From NCBI GenBank assembly GCA_024225635.1, contig JAAEMK010000954.1, positions 1 through 43,761 on the forward strand: a stretch of 43,761 nt of DNA, in the 5' to 3' direction. This document shows, in pieces, positions 16,228-23,452 of this stretch (the stretch's first letter is position 1; every line of letters starts with the position of its first letter). Source of the stretch: Desulfobacteraceae bacterium. GTDB lineage: Bacteria; Desulfobacterota; Desulfobacteria; Desulfobacterales; Desulfobacteraceae. Below the pieces are notes generated by a model. It did no database searches and was not told the DNA's origin. It saw only the letters and a list, made by a program, of their open reading frames with translations. A program made the position numbers and the translations under genes.

Positions 16228-16283
16228 ACGTTTATATTTCAGCGTACTTTCATCTTTCTGAATAAGGAGCAGGGAGAAGAGAA

Positions 16284-17027
16284 ATGAAAAAACTGATTAT
16301 CTTTTTATTCTTAACACTGTTTCTCAATGCTTCTGCTTTTTCCGAAACGCTGAATCTTGTAACTTTTGATTATTATCCCACCATGTATAAAGTAAAAGGA
16401 AAGTTTAAAGGTTGTGCTGTTGAAATTGTAAACGAGGCGTTCAAAAGAATGGGCCGGGAGATAACCATAAGAATGGTTCCCATGAAAAGAGGGCAGCACA
16501 TGCTGAAGAATGGAAGGGCGGACGGCATGTTTACCCTTTATAAAACCCCGGAAAGAGAAATGTTTGCCTATTACCCGGAATTGCCTGTTCTTACAAGGGT
16601 GATCTCCTTCTATGTCAGGACTGACTCACAAATTACCTTTAACGGTGATATCAGTAAAATGTTTAAATATTCCATTGGAACCGTCCTGGGATACAGTTAC
16701 GGAAAAGAGCTTGATGATTATATGAAATACGGCTTTTTTAAAAGGGTTGACCCCGCGGCCAATCTTGAAAACACAATCAAGAAACTGGTGACAGGCAGGA
16801 TCGAAGTACTGCCCCATACAAAGCTGGATATGATTCATCTTTTGAAAAAAATGAAATATGAAAACAAAGTAAAGGAACTTGCACCTTCAATCATTGAACT
16901 TCCTGTATATCTCGCTTTTACCAGGAAAAAGAAAGAACTGGTTTCCCTGGCCGATAAATTTTCGGACACCATTGCCGAAATGAAAAAGGACGGCAGTTAT
17001 GAACTGCTGTTTTATAAGATCGAATAG
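16284..17027 (+). CDS. Periplasmic solute-binding protein, type 3 family (amino-acid-like)
   Basis: A 247-residue protein. Residues 1-20 form a signal peptide with a likely cut after the ASAFS region. The mature part begins ETLNLVTFDYYPTMY, the typical first strand of bacterial extracellular solute-binding proteins family 3, and continues with VEIVNEAFKRMG and RADGMF. The family binds amino acids, opines or signalling ligands in the periplasm. No ABC permease or ATPase is next to it, so it may be an orphan receptor or feed a distant transporter. Base composition is more A/T-rich than the neighbours, hinting at separate origin. Two purine-rich ribosome sites (AAGGAG, AGGGAG) precede the ATG. 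Confidence 0.82.
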   Translation: MKKLIIFLFLTLFLNASAFSETLNLVTFDYYPTMYKVKGKFKGCAVEIVNEAFKRMGREITIRMVPMKRGQHMLKNGRADGMFTLYKTPEREMFAYYPELPVLTRVISFYVRTDSQITFNGDISKMFKYSIGTVLGYSYGKELDDYMKYGFFKRVDPAANLENTIKKLVTGRIEVLPHTKLDMIHLLKKMKYENKVKELAPSIIELPVYLAFTRKKKELVSLADKFSDTIAEMKKDGSYELLFYKIE

Positions 17028-17128
17028 TTCAAGGCAAACTCCATGTTGCTTCTCCCCTTGGCACCATACCTCTTTTTCGGACAAAAACAATGTTGGCGAA
17101 TATCAAATAAATAAGTTGCGCAATTTAA

Positions 17129-17153
17129 GGGCACGGCACGGCGCGCCGTGCCC
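17129..17153. terminator. GC-rich palindrome between convergent genes
   Basis: The run contains an 18-bp perfect palindrome (GGCACGGCG / CGCCGTGCC) that can also pair as GGGCACGGC / GCCGTGCCC around a 7-base loop. It lies between the stop codons of two convergent genes and is flanked by A/T-rich DNA, so it may end transcription from both sides. No long U tract is present. Confidence 0.5.
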
Positions 17154-17199
17154 TATATCGATTTGACAACAGGAAAATGAAAATTCCTATACTCTATAT

Positions 17200-18006
17200 T
17201 TAGAGAATTGAAGAAGATGTTGTATTTATAGCTTGATTTCCAAGTTTAACATTCCCGGAATTGATCATCAAATCAAGTTCTTTATCATTAAAAACTATTG
17301 ATTGAGCTGTTGTTGTAGCCGGTATGGATAAATTAGTTCCATTAGGTCCCTGAAAAATAACGGTTGCGCCGGACCGGGACACAGAGAACAAGTCCGATCT
17401 CGATTCAATCGTGATTGTATTGCTGCCGAGAACGTTCATGAGTTTTGCATCAGCACCGAGTTGAAGAATGATGGTATTCTCTCCCATACACCCATAGATA
17501 TGGGTTACGTAATCAGCTTGCGCGGTATATGCCGCACTATTGGTCAATACCTTATATATAGTCTCCTTTTGGCCGGTGTTTGGCCCGGGTACGTTTACAT
17601 AATGGAGTTCATAGCTGCCGATACCGATTTCTCCCAGTGAAGAGCTGTTGGCATCTTTTGCCAGGATCGTGTAGGTGCCGCCTTCCAGGATGGTATATTC
17701 AATGGATGAAACAGTATAGTTCTGGGCATACTTGAGAAAGTCGCCGCCGGAAGGTCCGTACAGTTCAATACGCGGGACCAGATTGCCGTCTGTGGTGGTG
17801 TCGACCATGCGGATTTCCACATGATCGCCTGGGTTTGCGGTGAAGGTGAAGGTGTCTATCTCTCCCATAAAGGTTATTTCCTCCGAAACATGGCCGCCGT
17901 TGATCAAGGTTCCGGCATTGGCGGGGGGAGATAGCAGGGGGGCTGCGGCTGCGGTTAAGACAAATAAGAAAATTATGAGTTTGGGAAAAATGGATGAGCG
18001 TTGCAT
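17200..18006 (-). CDS. Secreted protein with PPC-like beta domain
   Basis: A 268-residue protein starting at the ATG at 18006, chosen for the AGGAGG site five bases upstream; the longer frame adds 25 residues without support. Residues 1-31 form a signal peptide (hydrophobic FLFVLTAAAAPLL, cut near ANA). Residues about 32-135 resemble the pre-peptidase C-terminal (PPC) beta-sandwich: GDHVEIRMVD, then PRIELYGPSG, GTYTILAKD and GIGSYELH. The C-terminal half is a Ser/Thr/Asn-rich beta-type sequence with no recognisable catalytic motif. Probably an exported surface or extracellular protein of unknown function. No protease domain is linked to it, although PPC domains often accompany secreted peptidases. 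Confidence 0.7.
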   Translation of the reverse strand: MQRSSIFPKLIIFLFVLTAAAAPLLSPPANAGTLINGGHVSEEITFMGEIDTFTFTANPGDHVEIRMVDTTTDGNLVPRIELYGPSGGDFLKYAQNYTVSSIEYTILEGGTYTILAKDANSSSLGEIGIGSYELHYVNVPGPNTGQKETIYKVLTNSAAYTAQADYVTHIYGCMGENTIILQLGADAKLMNVLGSNTITIESRSDLFSVSRSGATVIFQGPNGTNLSIPATTTAQSIVFNDKELDLMINSGNVKLGNQAINTTSSSIL

Positions 18007-18632
18007 AGGTTCCTCCTCATTAATGAGCAATGTTTTTGGCCGCTTGGCGCCCAGGCCTGCTCCAAGCGGTCGGGAAAACACTAAAAATCCACCGGTCCCG
18101 TAAATATGCCGGGATGGCGGACAACTGCGGTGGTGCGCCTTAAGAGCGGCCCGAATGGAACAGCCGGTTGAGGGGAACTAAAAGACCAGGGTGAATACCG
18201 GCAAAAAAATCAGGCCTTTTTATCATTTTGGATATAGGGTGGGTGGTTGGGGGTGTCATCAAAAAAATATGAATAATTATTGGGGGGAGTTTTCCATGTC
18301 ATGCATGGGATCGGCAAAGGGACCTCTCCCTAGTTGAAGTACAAGCTTAGAAAAAACGATTGCTTTTGAAGCATTGGGTATCTCTGGCTGTATGGGAAAT
18401 ATTGCAAATTTATTATATCAAGTAGCTGACTACGAAGAGAGTCACACAATACTTACCGTTTTTCCACTATGATATCTCAACATGACACTACTGAACAGCT
18501 GACTTGATGCAACAATGCCGACCCTCCCTCATAGATAATGAGGTCAGAAAAAAAAACTGGGTCATCGAGTTTATACTTACCCTGGCACGGGTGACCTGGG
18601 GGATTACTGGAATGGGGGGTACTGTTGTATAA
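18007..18632. other. Gene-poor stretch in the accessory region
   Basis: No reading frame here has supported coding character. The DNA shifts between GC-rich (to about 18180) and A/T-rich segments, as expected where pieces of different origin have been joined. No repeat, tRNA or clear promoter was found. Confidence 0.4.
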
Positions 18633-18914
18633 CCTCCAGGCATCTATGAATTCATGCTTGCCCATGACGGGATCATCTACGGTATCGATGGTACCATCGG
18701 CAAACCCGGAGGCTTGGAACGTGTCAACTCGGTGTTCCTCATGTTCGGCCTGGCGCTGGACCAGGTGGCTACCCTTGACTGGTCCTATGATTCGGGTGTC
18801 GCTGTCTTCATGCATTTCAAAACCTCCAACATAAATGCCCATTCCACCTGGAGAATCGACCTCACAAGATTCTTATCTCTGAAACTTCCCCACACGAGGG
18901 TTTATCTCCAATAA
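18633..18914 (+). pseudogene. Gene fragment of unknown family
   Basis: From about 18633 one plus-strand frame shows strong C/G preference in third codon positions up to about 18850, unlike the flanking DNA. It reads IYEFMLAHDG, then GIDGTIGKPGG and LALDQVATLDWSYDSG. A stop lies directly upstream, and after about residue 70 the codon bias is lost. It therefore looks like an internal piece of a former gene rather than a complete small gene. I do not recognise the family. Confidence 0.4.
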
Positions 18915-18921
18915 ACTTTGA

Positions 18922-19086
18922 TTACTGAGTCTTCAGAGGGAAATCTTCCGATACCATATTGTGAAACGGACGTTTTTTATCATTGTTCAAAGGATTGATA
19001 CCAAAAAGCGTAAGCATCCACTGATTTAAAATCAGTTTGTTCCTGAATTTATGTAGTTTGGGACCCTTTGCCTTCCCTTTAGCCAT
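18922..19086 (-). pseudogene. Truncated third gene of the defence operon (N-terminus only)
   Basis: A 54-codon remnant starting at the ATG at 19086. That ATG overlaps the stop of the DUF4276 gene by 8 bases and has GGAG/AGAGG just upstream, so it was translationally coupled. It begins MAKGKAKGPKLHKFRNKL and continues ILNQWMLTLFGINPL and RPFH before running into unrelated sequence and a stop. From memory, large proteins encoded in helicase/methyltransferase defence loci begin in this way, but I cannot name the family with certainty. The break at its 3' end marks one edge of the decayed island. Confidence 0.55.
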
Positions 19087-19771
19087 TGAGCCTCTCCTGA
19101 ATCGTTTCAAATGTATGCAGCCAGGTATCAAAAAGGGGACATTTTTTTCTCATTTTTTTTATACCGATACCCTGGGCAATGGCGATACCGGTTGTTGTTT
19201 TGGGAAATTTTCCATTTTTTGACCACCCATCAAGCCTTTTGGACGGTGCTGTATTGGGACTATTGTTGATTGCTTCCGGTGCGCCACATTCGGCAAGAAC
19301 AGCGTTTACGTCGGATAATTTTACCTCCAGGTGGGATGAAAGCAACTCAGGATCACTGAAGAGAAGGGCTTCAAACTCATGGACGGCAATAAACGGGATA
19401 AATCGGTTTTCAGCATTTTGTCCGGCAAACAATTTCACGGCCCTGGCTTTGGTGGCATGATTTATGGTTTTTGCAATTTGCTTTGGCGTTGCCCCTTCTC
19501 TAACCGAATCAAGTCCGGGCCAGTCAGAATTAATGCCGTAATAATCAACAAAAAGCGTCACAAAGGTCTCTTTCCGTTGTTTAAGATGGATTGCCAAGTC
19601 CCTTTTGACCCGGGCAAAGCGGACATCCCCCCCTTTTTGCCCGGGCTTGGTTATTTGTGTGGCCTGGATAAAAATATTTTTTGGGGAAAGGTAGGGCTGC
19701 ACCATACTATTAATGAAGATCTCTTCGGTTTTGCCTTCCACAATAACCATCACCTCAATGTAGTTACTCAT
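19079..19771 (-). CDS. DUF4276 family (Toprim-like) protein, partner of the AAA ATPase
   Basis: A 230-residue protein starting at the ATG at 19771, which overlaps the ATPase gene by 8 bases and has GGAGGG upstream. It begins with a beta strand and acidic motif, IEVMVIVEGKTEE. It then has FVDYYG and FIAVHEFEALLFSD, which fit DUF4276, a family with a Toprim-like nuclease fold in which acidic residues bind metal. Toprim proteins paired with AAA/ABC-type ATPases form several known anti-phage systems (PARIS and OLD-type systems are examples of the principle). The reading frame is intact, unlike the methyltransferase and helicase remnants upstream. Function in defence is inferred from pairing and location. 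Confidence 0.78.
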   Translation of the reverse strand: MSNYIEVMVIVEGKTEEIFINSMVQPYLSPKNIFIQATQITKPGQKGGDVRFARVKRDLAIHLKQRKETFVTLFVDYYGINSDWPGLDSVREGATPKQIAKTINHATKARAVKLFAGQNAENRFIPFIAVHEFEALLFSDPELLSSHLEVKLSDVNAVLAECGAPEAINNSPNTAPSKRLDGWSKNGKFPKTTTGIAIAQGIGIKKMRKKCPLFDTWLHTFETIQERLNG

Positions 19772-20870
19772 AGACCGGCCCTCCGGCAATTACATTTTTT
19801 GTCCAGAGTTCGCCCACTGAGTAATTTTCAAGCCACACTGAAAAATCTTTTTCTTTTAACCGCTTAAATGTAGACGCCCCATCCTCACGGTTGACCACCA
19901 CGATATCCTTGATGGCAAACTGATCTATGAGTGATGGTGACTGGGTGGCCACTATAACCTGTGTATGTTGAGCAGCCACCTCTATGAGCTCGCCGAGAAT
20001 TGAGATGGCAGCCGGATGCAGCCCAAGTTCCGGCTCATCAATAATGATGGTTGAAGGCGGATCAGGCTGTAAAAGCGCTGTGGCAAGGCAGATAAACCGG
20101 ATGGTCCCGTCAGAGAAATGATAGGGCTGCATGGGGTAGTCAGAACCCTTTTGGGTCCAGCTGAGATTGACTTCCAGCTTTGCTCCGGCTTCCCTTGGTT
20201 CCAACACAAAATCATCAAAAAAAGGCGTTACCATGCGAACCGCATTGAGGATTTCACTGTAGGTCCTGGTCTGTTTGTTTTTAAGTTTAAGAAGAAACGG
20301 ACCAATGTTGGCGGCATCGGTTCTCAATGTCTTATTGTCCTGGACAATTTCATAATGCCGCATGGCTGCGGTGGAGCTTGTGTCATGGAAATGATAAATC
20401 TGCCAGGAGGAAATGGCATCATATACCGGTTTGCTGAATTTTGCCTGGGTTTTACCCTTCAACACTTCATCAACCATTCGAGATCTGCCGTCTTCACTGT
20501 CCCCCAGGTTCCACCAGCCCGTGGTGCCATTCTCGTAATACCTGGCCTCATCTTCCAGTGAACAGGTGTCATTGGGGGTCGGGGAAAGATTAAACCTGTA
20601 CCCCCGGGAACCGAAACGGGTTTCAAACTCCATTTTTTTTGTATGCTTCCTTCCGTTGAAAAGAAGATCACCGGCCCCGCCGTTATCTTTTACATACCGA
20701 TTCAGATTGCCGTCAACAAGGGCTCGAAGCATCCTGAAAAAGTTGATCAGATTGCTCTTTCCCGCACCATTCCCCCCGATAATAACATTGAGATGGGTCA
20801 GTTCAAAATCCGTCAGATTTTTGATGGATTTAAACCCTTTGACAGTGAGTTTATCCAGGGAATTGTTCAT
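19764..20870 (-). CDS. AAA ATPase (AAA_21/RecF-like) of a two-gene defence-type cassette
   Basis: A 368-residue ATPase starting at the ATG at 20870, which overlaps the upstream stop as TAATG. It has LTVKGFKSIKN at the N-terminus, Walker A GGNGAGKS at residues 32-39, an ABC-like signature region around FSDGTIRF, Walker B TIIIDEPELGLHP and a sensor-like ATQSPSLID. This is the pattern of AAA_21/RecF-SMC-type ATPases used as sensors in OLD, PARIS and related systems. It is cytoplasmic and probably holds its DUF4276 partner inactive or activates it on infection. The frame is intact. The gene lies in an operon with restriction-modification remnants. Confidence 0.85.
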   Translation of the reverse strand: MNNSLDKLTVKGFKSIKNLTDFELTHLNVIIGGNGAGKSNLINFFRMLRALVDGNLNRYVKDNGGAGDLLFNGRKHTKKMEFETRFGSRGYRFNLSPTPNDTCSLEDEARYYENGTTGWWNLGDSEDGRSRMVDEVLKGKTQAKFSKPVYDAISSWQIYHFHDTSSTAAMRHYEIVQDNKTLRTDAANIGPFLLKLKNKQTRTYSEILNAVRMVTPFFDDFVLEPREAGAKLEVNLSWTQKGSDYPMQPYHFSDGTIRFICLATALLQPDPPSTIIIDEPELGLHPAAISILGELIEVAAQHTQVIVATQSPSLIDQFAIKDIVVVNREDGASTFKRLKEKDFSVWLENYSVGELWTKNVIAGGPVYE

Positions 20871-20929
20871 TATTCCGTCTCCCACATTCTTTTATGAAAT
20901 TCTTCCTCAATGAGGCGAACCTTCCAGTT
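20870..20929 (-). pseudogene. C-terminal tail of a lost gene upstream of the ATPase
   Basis: An open minus-strand frame reads WKVRLIEEEFHKRMWETE and stops with TAA overlapping the ATPase start as TAATG. This is the usual arrangement of translationally coupled genes, so it is likely the surviving end of a deleted upstream gene. Which gene it belonged to cannot be decided from so few residues. Confidence 0.45.
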
Positions 20930-20942
20930 TTAATCATCTTTT

Positions 20943-21351
20943 TTAAGGTTGGGCAGATTGTTGGAGCCATTCGGACATGTACTCAGGTCCAACTGAAAAT
21001 AGTTTTGCGTCATTTTTTCGATTTCGATCCCATACTATTTTTATATGCAAACCCATCTCCACCGGTATTATAAGGAGGATCAATATAAACACACTTCACC
21101 TGCTCCCGAAATCTTTCCTGCAACAAATTCAAGGCCTGAAAATTTTCCGAATGAATCAGCAGTCCGTTACACTGCCCATCAAAAGCCTCTATGGATTCCA
21201 TCAACCGTCAACCGTGCTTTAAAATCCTCATTGAAAAAAGCCGTATCCACCACCAGTTTGTCATTGGCCTTTAAAAACTCGACAGTGGGGGGATTGGTAA
21301 AAGATAGGGTGCCCATACCCGGCAATTCATCGCCGTCCCCCTTGATCTCAT
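20943..21351 (-). pseudogene. Broken Mod-type (type III-like) adenine-N6 DNA methyltransferase
   Basis: Three frames together give pieces of a beta-class Mod methyltransferase. The first is PTVEFLKANDKLVVDTAFFNEDFKARL at 21212-21300 (described by its ends PTVEFLK and DFKARL). The second is GLLIHSENFQALNLLQ with the catalytic DPPY in YIDPPYNTGGDGF, in a second frame to about 21010. The third is RNRKNDAKLFSVGPEYM in another frame, ending at 20943. The first frameshift is caused by a 7-bp duplication. The second junction lacks the segment that should lie between DPPY and the KNDAKLFSVG motif. No active enzyme can be made. Confidence 0.78.
21202..21215. repeat. 7-bp tandem duplication that frameshifts the methyltransferase
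   Basis: CAACCGT occurs twice in direct tandem (21202-21208 and 21209-21215). Removing one copy joins ...FKARL to MESIEAFDGQ in one continuous frame leading to the DPPY motif. The duplication, probably replication slippage, is therefore the inactivating event at this point. Confidence 0.85.
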
Positions 21352-21493
21352 CAATGGCAAAGAGAGCTGCTTCAATTTGATGGGGATTGAGATCGACACA
21401 GGCATCAAAAAGCGCACGACCAAGGCGATCCACGCCTTTCCCACCACAGCGGCTTAATTCATAGGCATAATATTTTGAATGAAATTTCGTCAT
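21352..21493 (-). pseudogene. N-terminal remnant of a SNF2-family helicase, fused by deletion to the Mod remnant
   Basis: The frame starts at the ATG at 21493, one base after the stop of the HTH gene. Residues 1-47 (MTKFHSKYYAYEL, then LFDACVDLNPHQIEAALFAI) are the characteristic beginning of SNF2/DEAD helicases of bacterial defence loci. In those proteins this is followed by the Walker A segment. Here the sequence jumps at about residue 47 to the middle of the neighbouring methyltransferase. A deletion has therefore removed nearly the whole helicase and the start of the methyltransferase, leaving an in-frame fusion. Confidence 0.75.
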
Positions 21494-21494
21494 T

Positions 21495-21686
21495 TTATTT
21501 CACTTGCTTATTATCTGCTGCGGCACCGGCTTTCACCCATTCATCGACTTCGTCTTTTTTAAATTTCCAAAGACGGCCCATGCGGTGGGCAGGCATGTCT
21601 TTCTCGCTTATCCATTTATAGACTGTATCTCGTTTAACGCCGAGATAGTCTCCAATTTCATCTACGGATAACCATCTGTCTTCCAT
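21495..21686 (-). CDS. Small HTH protein, excisionase/MerR-like (HTH_17)
   Basis: A 63-residue protein from the ATG at 21686, chosen for GGAG six bases upstream; an in-frame ATG four codons earlier is also possible. It has WLSVDEIGDYLGVKRDTVYKW and RMGRLWKFKKDEVDEWV, the classical HTH_17/excisionase winged-helix pattern. It is the first gene of the minus-strand defence operon and ends one base before the helicase remnant. It is probably the operon's transcription regulator rather than a phage excisionase, because no integrase is present. Confidence 0.8.
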   Translation of the reverse strand: MEDRWLSVDEIGDYLGVKRDTVYKWISEKDMPAHRMGRLWKFKKDEVDEWVKAGAAADNKQVK

Positions 21687-22178
21687 TTTTGACTCCATTA
21701 TTCTTTGATGTCCCTGCCAAAAGACGCTTAAGGGCGTTTGGGATAATGAGAATCTAAAAGGGTGAAAATAGGCCAAATCAGCTCAAACAGGGCTAAACAT
21801 ACAGAAATGAGACATGAAAAACAAGTCTTCTTTCGAGGTCTAATCGAATTATAGATTCTTCATCTATGACCCGTTATTAAATAATCCGTGCCACCCAATC
21901 ATACACTTAGCAATCAAGACCATGGCTCGATCATTTTTGTTTATATCAAGGATAATTATCCTATTCTTACCTTTCATTAAGCCAGCCATTGTTTAGATCT
22001 CTACCCTGACAAGTTTGATCTGGTGGAATTTTTTGGGAATTGTGGGTGACACCTAATTCAAGGTGTATAAAAATTAAAGGATGGGTGCTTTTCAGAGCAG
22101 TGCTCAATATCAATTTTAAAAGTGGTATGCATGTTTTGGAAAAACTGCCGAAAGGCTTGAAAAAGAGGGGCTCTTAGT
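21687..22178. other. A/T-rich spacer between the defence operon and tRNA-Thr
   Basis: About 490 bases with no supported gene. It should contain the promoter of the HTH-led operon, but no clear -35/-10 pair stands out. Close to the tRNA, a small hairpin (GCC-TTTC-GGC) followed by AGTTTTT on the minus strand may end tRNA transcription. I found no duplicated tRNA end within it. Confidence 0.4.
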
Positions 22179-22253
22179 GGAGCCGATGAGCGGAGTCGAA
22201 CCGCTGGCTTGCTGATTACGAATCAGCTACTCTACCAACTGAGTTACATCGGC
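22179..22253 (-). tRNA. tRNA-Thr(CGT)
   Basis: The minus strand folds as a complete cloverleaf. Acceptor stem is GCCGATG / CATCGGC, D arm ACTC/GAGT around AGTTGGTA, and anticodon stem GCTGA/TCAGC with loop TTCGTAA. The anticodon CGT reads ACG codons. The T arm is AGCGG/CCGCT with TTCGACT; the discriminator is T and CCA is encoded. It borders the decayed defence island on one side and housekeeping genes on the other, which makes it a candidate integration site. Confidence 0.95.
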
Positions 22254-22308
22254 CCTCAAAAAGATGGGTGGTATATAGCAGGGTTCTTCGTTCGTATCAA
22301 GGAAAAAA

Positions 22309-23238
22309 CTATAGCAACATGCGGATGTCTTCGATTTTTTCTTTAACGCCGATGTATCCCTCTTCAATGGCGTGCTCCACATGGTTGAAATCCATCATTT
22401 TCATTTCACCCAGGCGGGGCTGGATGAGGATGTCCGGGGGGTCCACGGCGAGGTTGATCCGGGTGATCCGCTCCTGCATGATGCCGACGGAGTTTGTCAG
22501 GGTTTCCATGATGTCCGGCATGGTTGGGTCGGTGCCGAGAAAACCGGACATTTTTTTCTTGAAGTTTGATTCCGCGTTTTCATAAACGTCGGAAAGCTTT
22601 TTTACCATCTCTCCCCTTGGGTGGTTCTCTTTTTTGGGTTCCTCCCTGTTGGAGGGGTGGTGGTTCTTTTTCCGGGAGACGACGTTGGAGTTGAGGTCCA
22701 CGGCTATCACGATATCGGCCTCGGTGGCCCTTGCTATGCCGACGGGTACGGGGTCCACGAGCCCTCCGTCCACGAGCCAGCGTTCCTTGATCTTTACCGG
22801 GGCGAACAGGCCCGGGAAGGACATGGTCGCCCTGAGGGCCTTGATCAGCTCGCCTGATTTCAATACCACCTTGTCTCCGGTGTCAAGGTCCGTTGCAACC
22901 ATCATCACCGGGATGTTGAGATCGGAGAAGGTGACGGCGTCGGTGTGCATGGTAAAGAGCTCCTTGACCTTCCTTGTTCCGTTCAGGAGGCCGGAGCGGG
23001 GAACCACGATGTCAAAATAGGAGAACATCTTTTTGCCGTCCATGTTCAGGAGAAAGTCCTTGAGGTTTGAAAGTCCGTCGCTGGCATAGAGGGCGCCTAT
23101 ATAAGAACCCACGCTGCACCCGACAATGAAATCAATGGGGATGTTCTCCTCCTGGAGGGCCTCGATGGCCCCGATATGGGCCCAGCCCCTGGAAGAACCG
23201 CTTCCAAGGACAAGGCCTACCTTCTTTCCCTTATCCAT
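22309..23238 (-). CDS. Patatin-like phospholipase (RssA/YchK-like)
   Basis: A 309-residue protein from the ATG at 23238, which has GGAG eight bases upstream and lines up with the normal family start; the longer open frame upstream is unsupported. It has an oxyanion-loop GSGSSRG at 12-18 (a GGGxRG variant), the nucleophile S42 in GCSVGS, and the catalytic D157 in VDGG. Bacterial patatins hydrolyse acyl esters of phospholipids. No signal peptide or membrane segment is seen, so it is likely cytoplasmic. The gene is divergent from mfd and followed by tRNA-Thr on the same strand. Confidence 0.88.
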   Translation of the reverse strand: MDKGKKVGLVLGSGSSRGWAHIGAIEALQEENIPIDFIVGCSVGSYIGALYASDGLSNLKDFLLNMDGKKMFSYFDIVVPRSGLLNGTRKVKELFTMHTDAVTFSDLNIPVMMVATDLDTGDKVVLKSGELIKALRATMSFPGLFAPVKIKERWLVDGGLVDPVPVGIARATEADIVIAVDLNSNVVSRKKNHHPSNREEPKKENHPRGEMVKKLSDVYENAESNFKKKMSGFLGTDPTMPDIMETLTNSVGIMQERITRINLAVDPPDILIQPRLGEMKMMDFNHVEHAIEEGYIGVKEKIEDIRMLL

Positions 23239-23452
23239 GCTTTTTTCTCCTTGACACCTGTTGTCGCTCCATATAAAAATGTCCGAATTTGTTGAACAAG
23301 AGAGGCTTGCTCGGTTGTGTTGAATGTGTTGAAAACGATTTTCCTTGAATCTTCCAGCAAAAAAAACTTGTTCCTTAATCTTCGATCTTGTTTGATTCGA
23401 CACACAGGATAATTCAATGATAACCGTTTTTACAAGGCCATAATACCTGTCA

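Noticed and set aside
21777-22178. Attachment-site duplicate of the tRNA-Thr 3' end
   Set aside because: Reading this spacer and the island's far end by eye showed no repeat of the tRNA terminus, so no att site is claimed.
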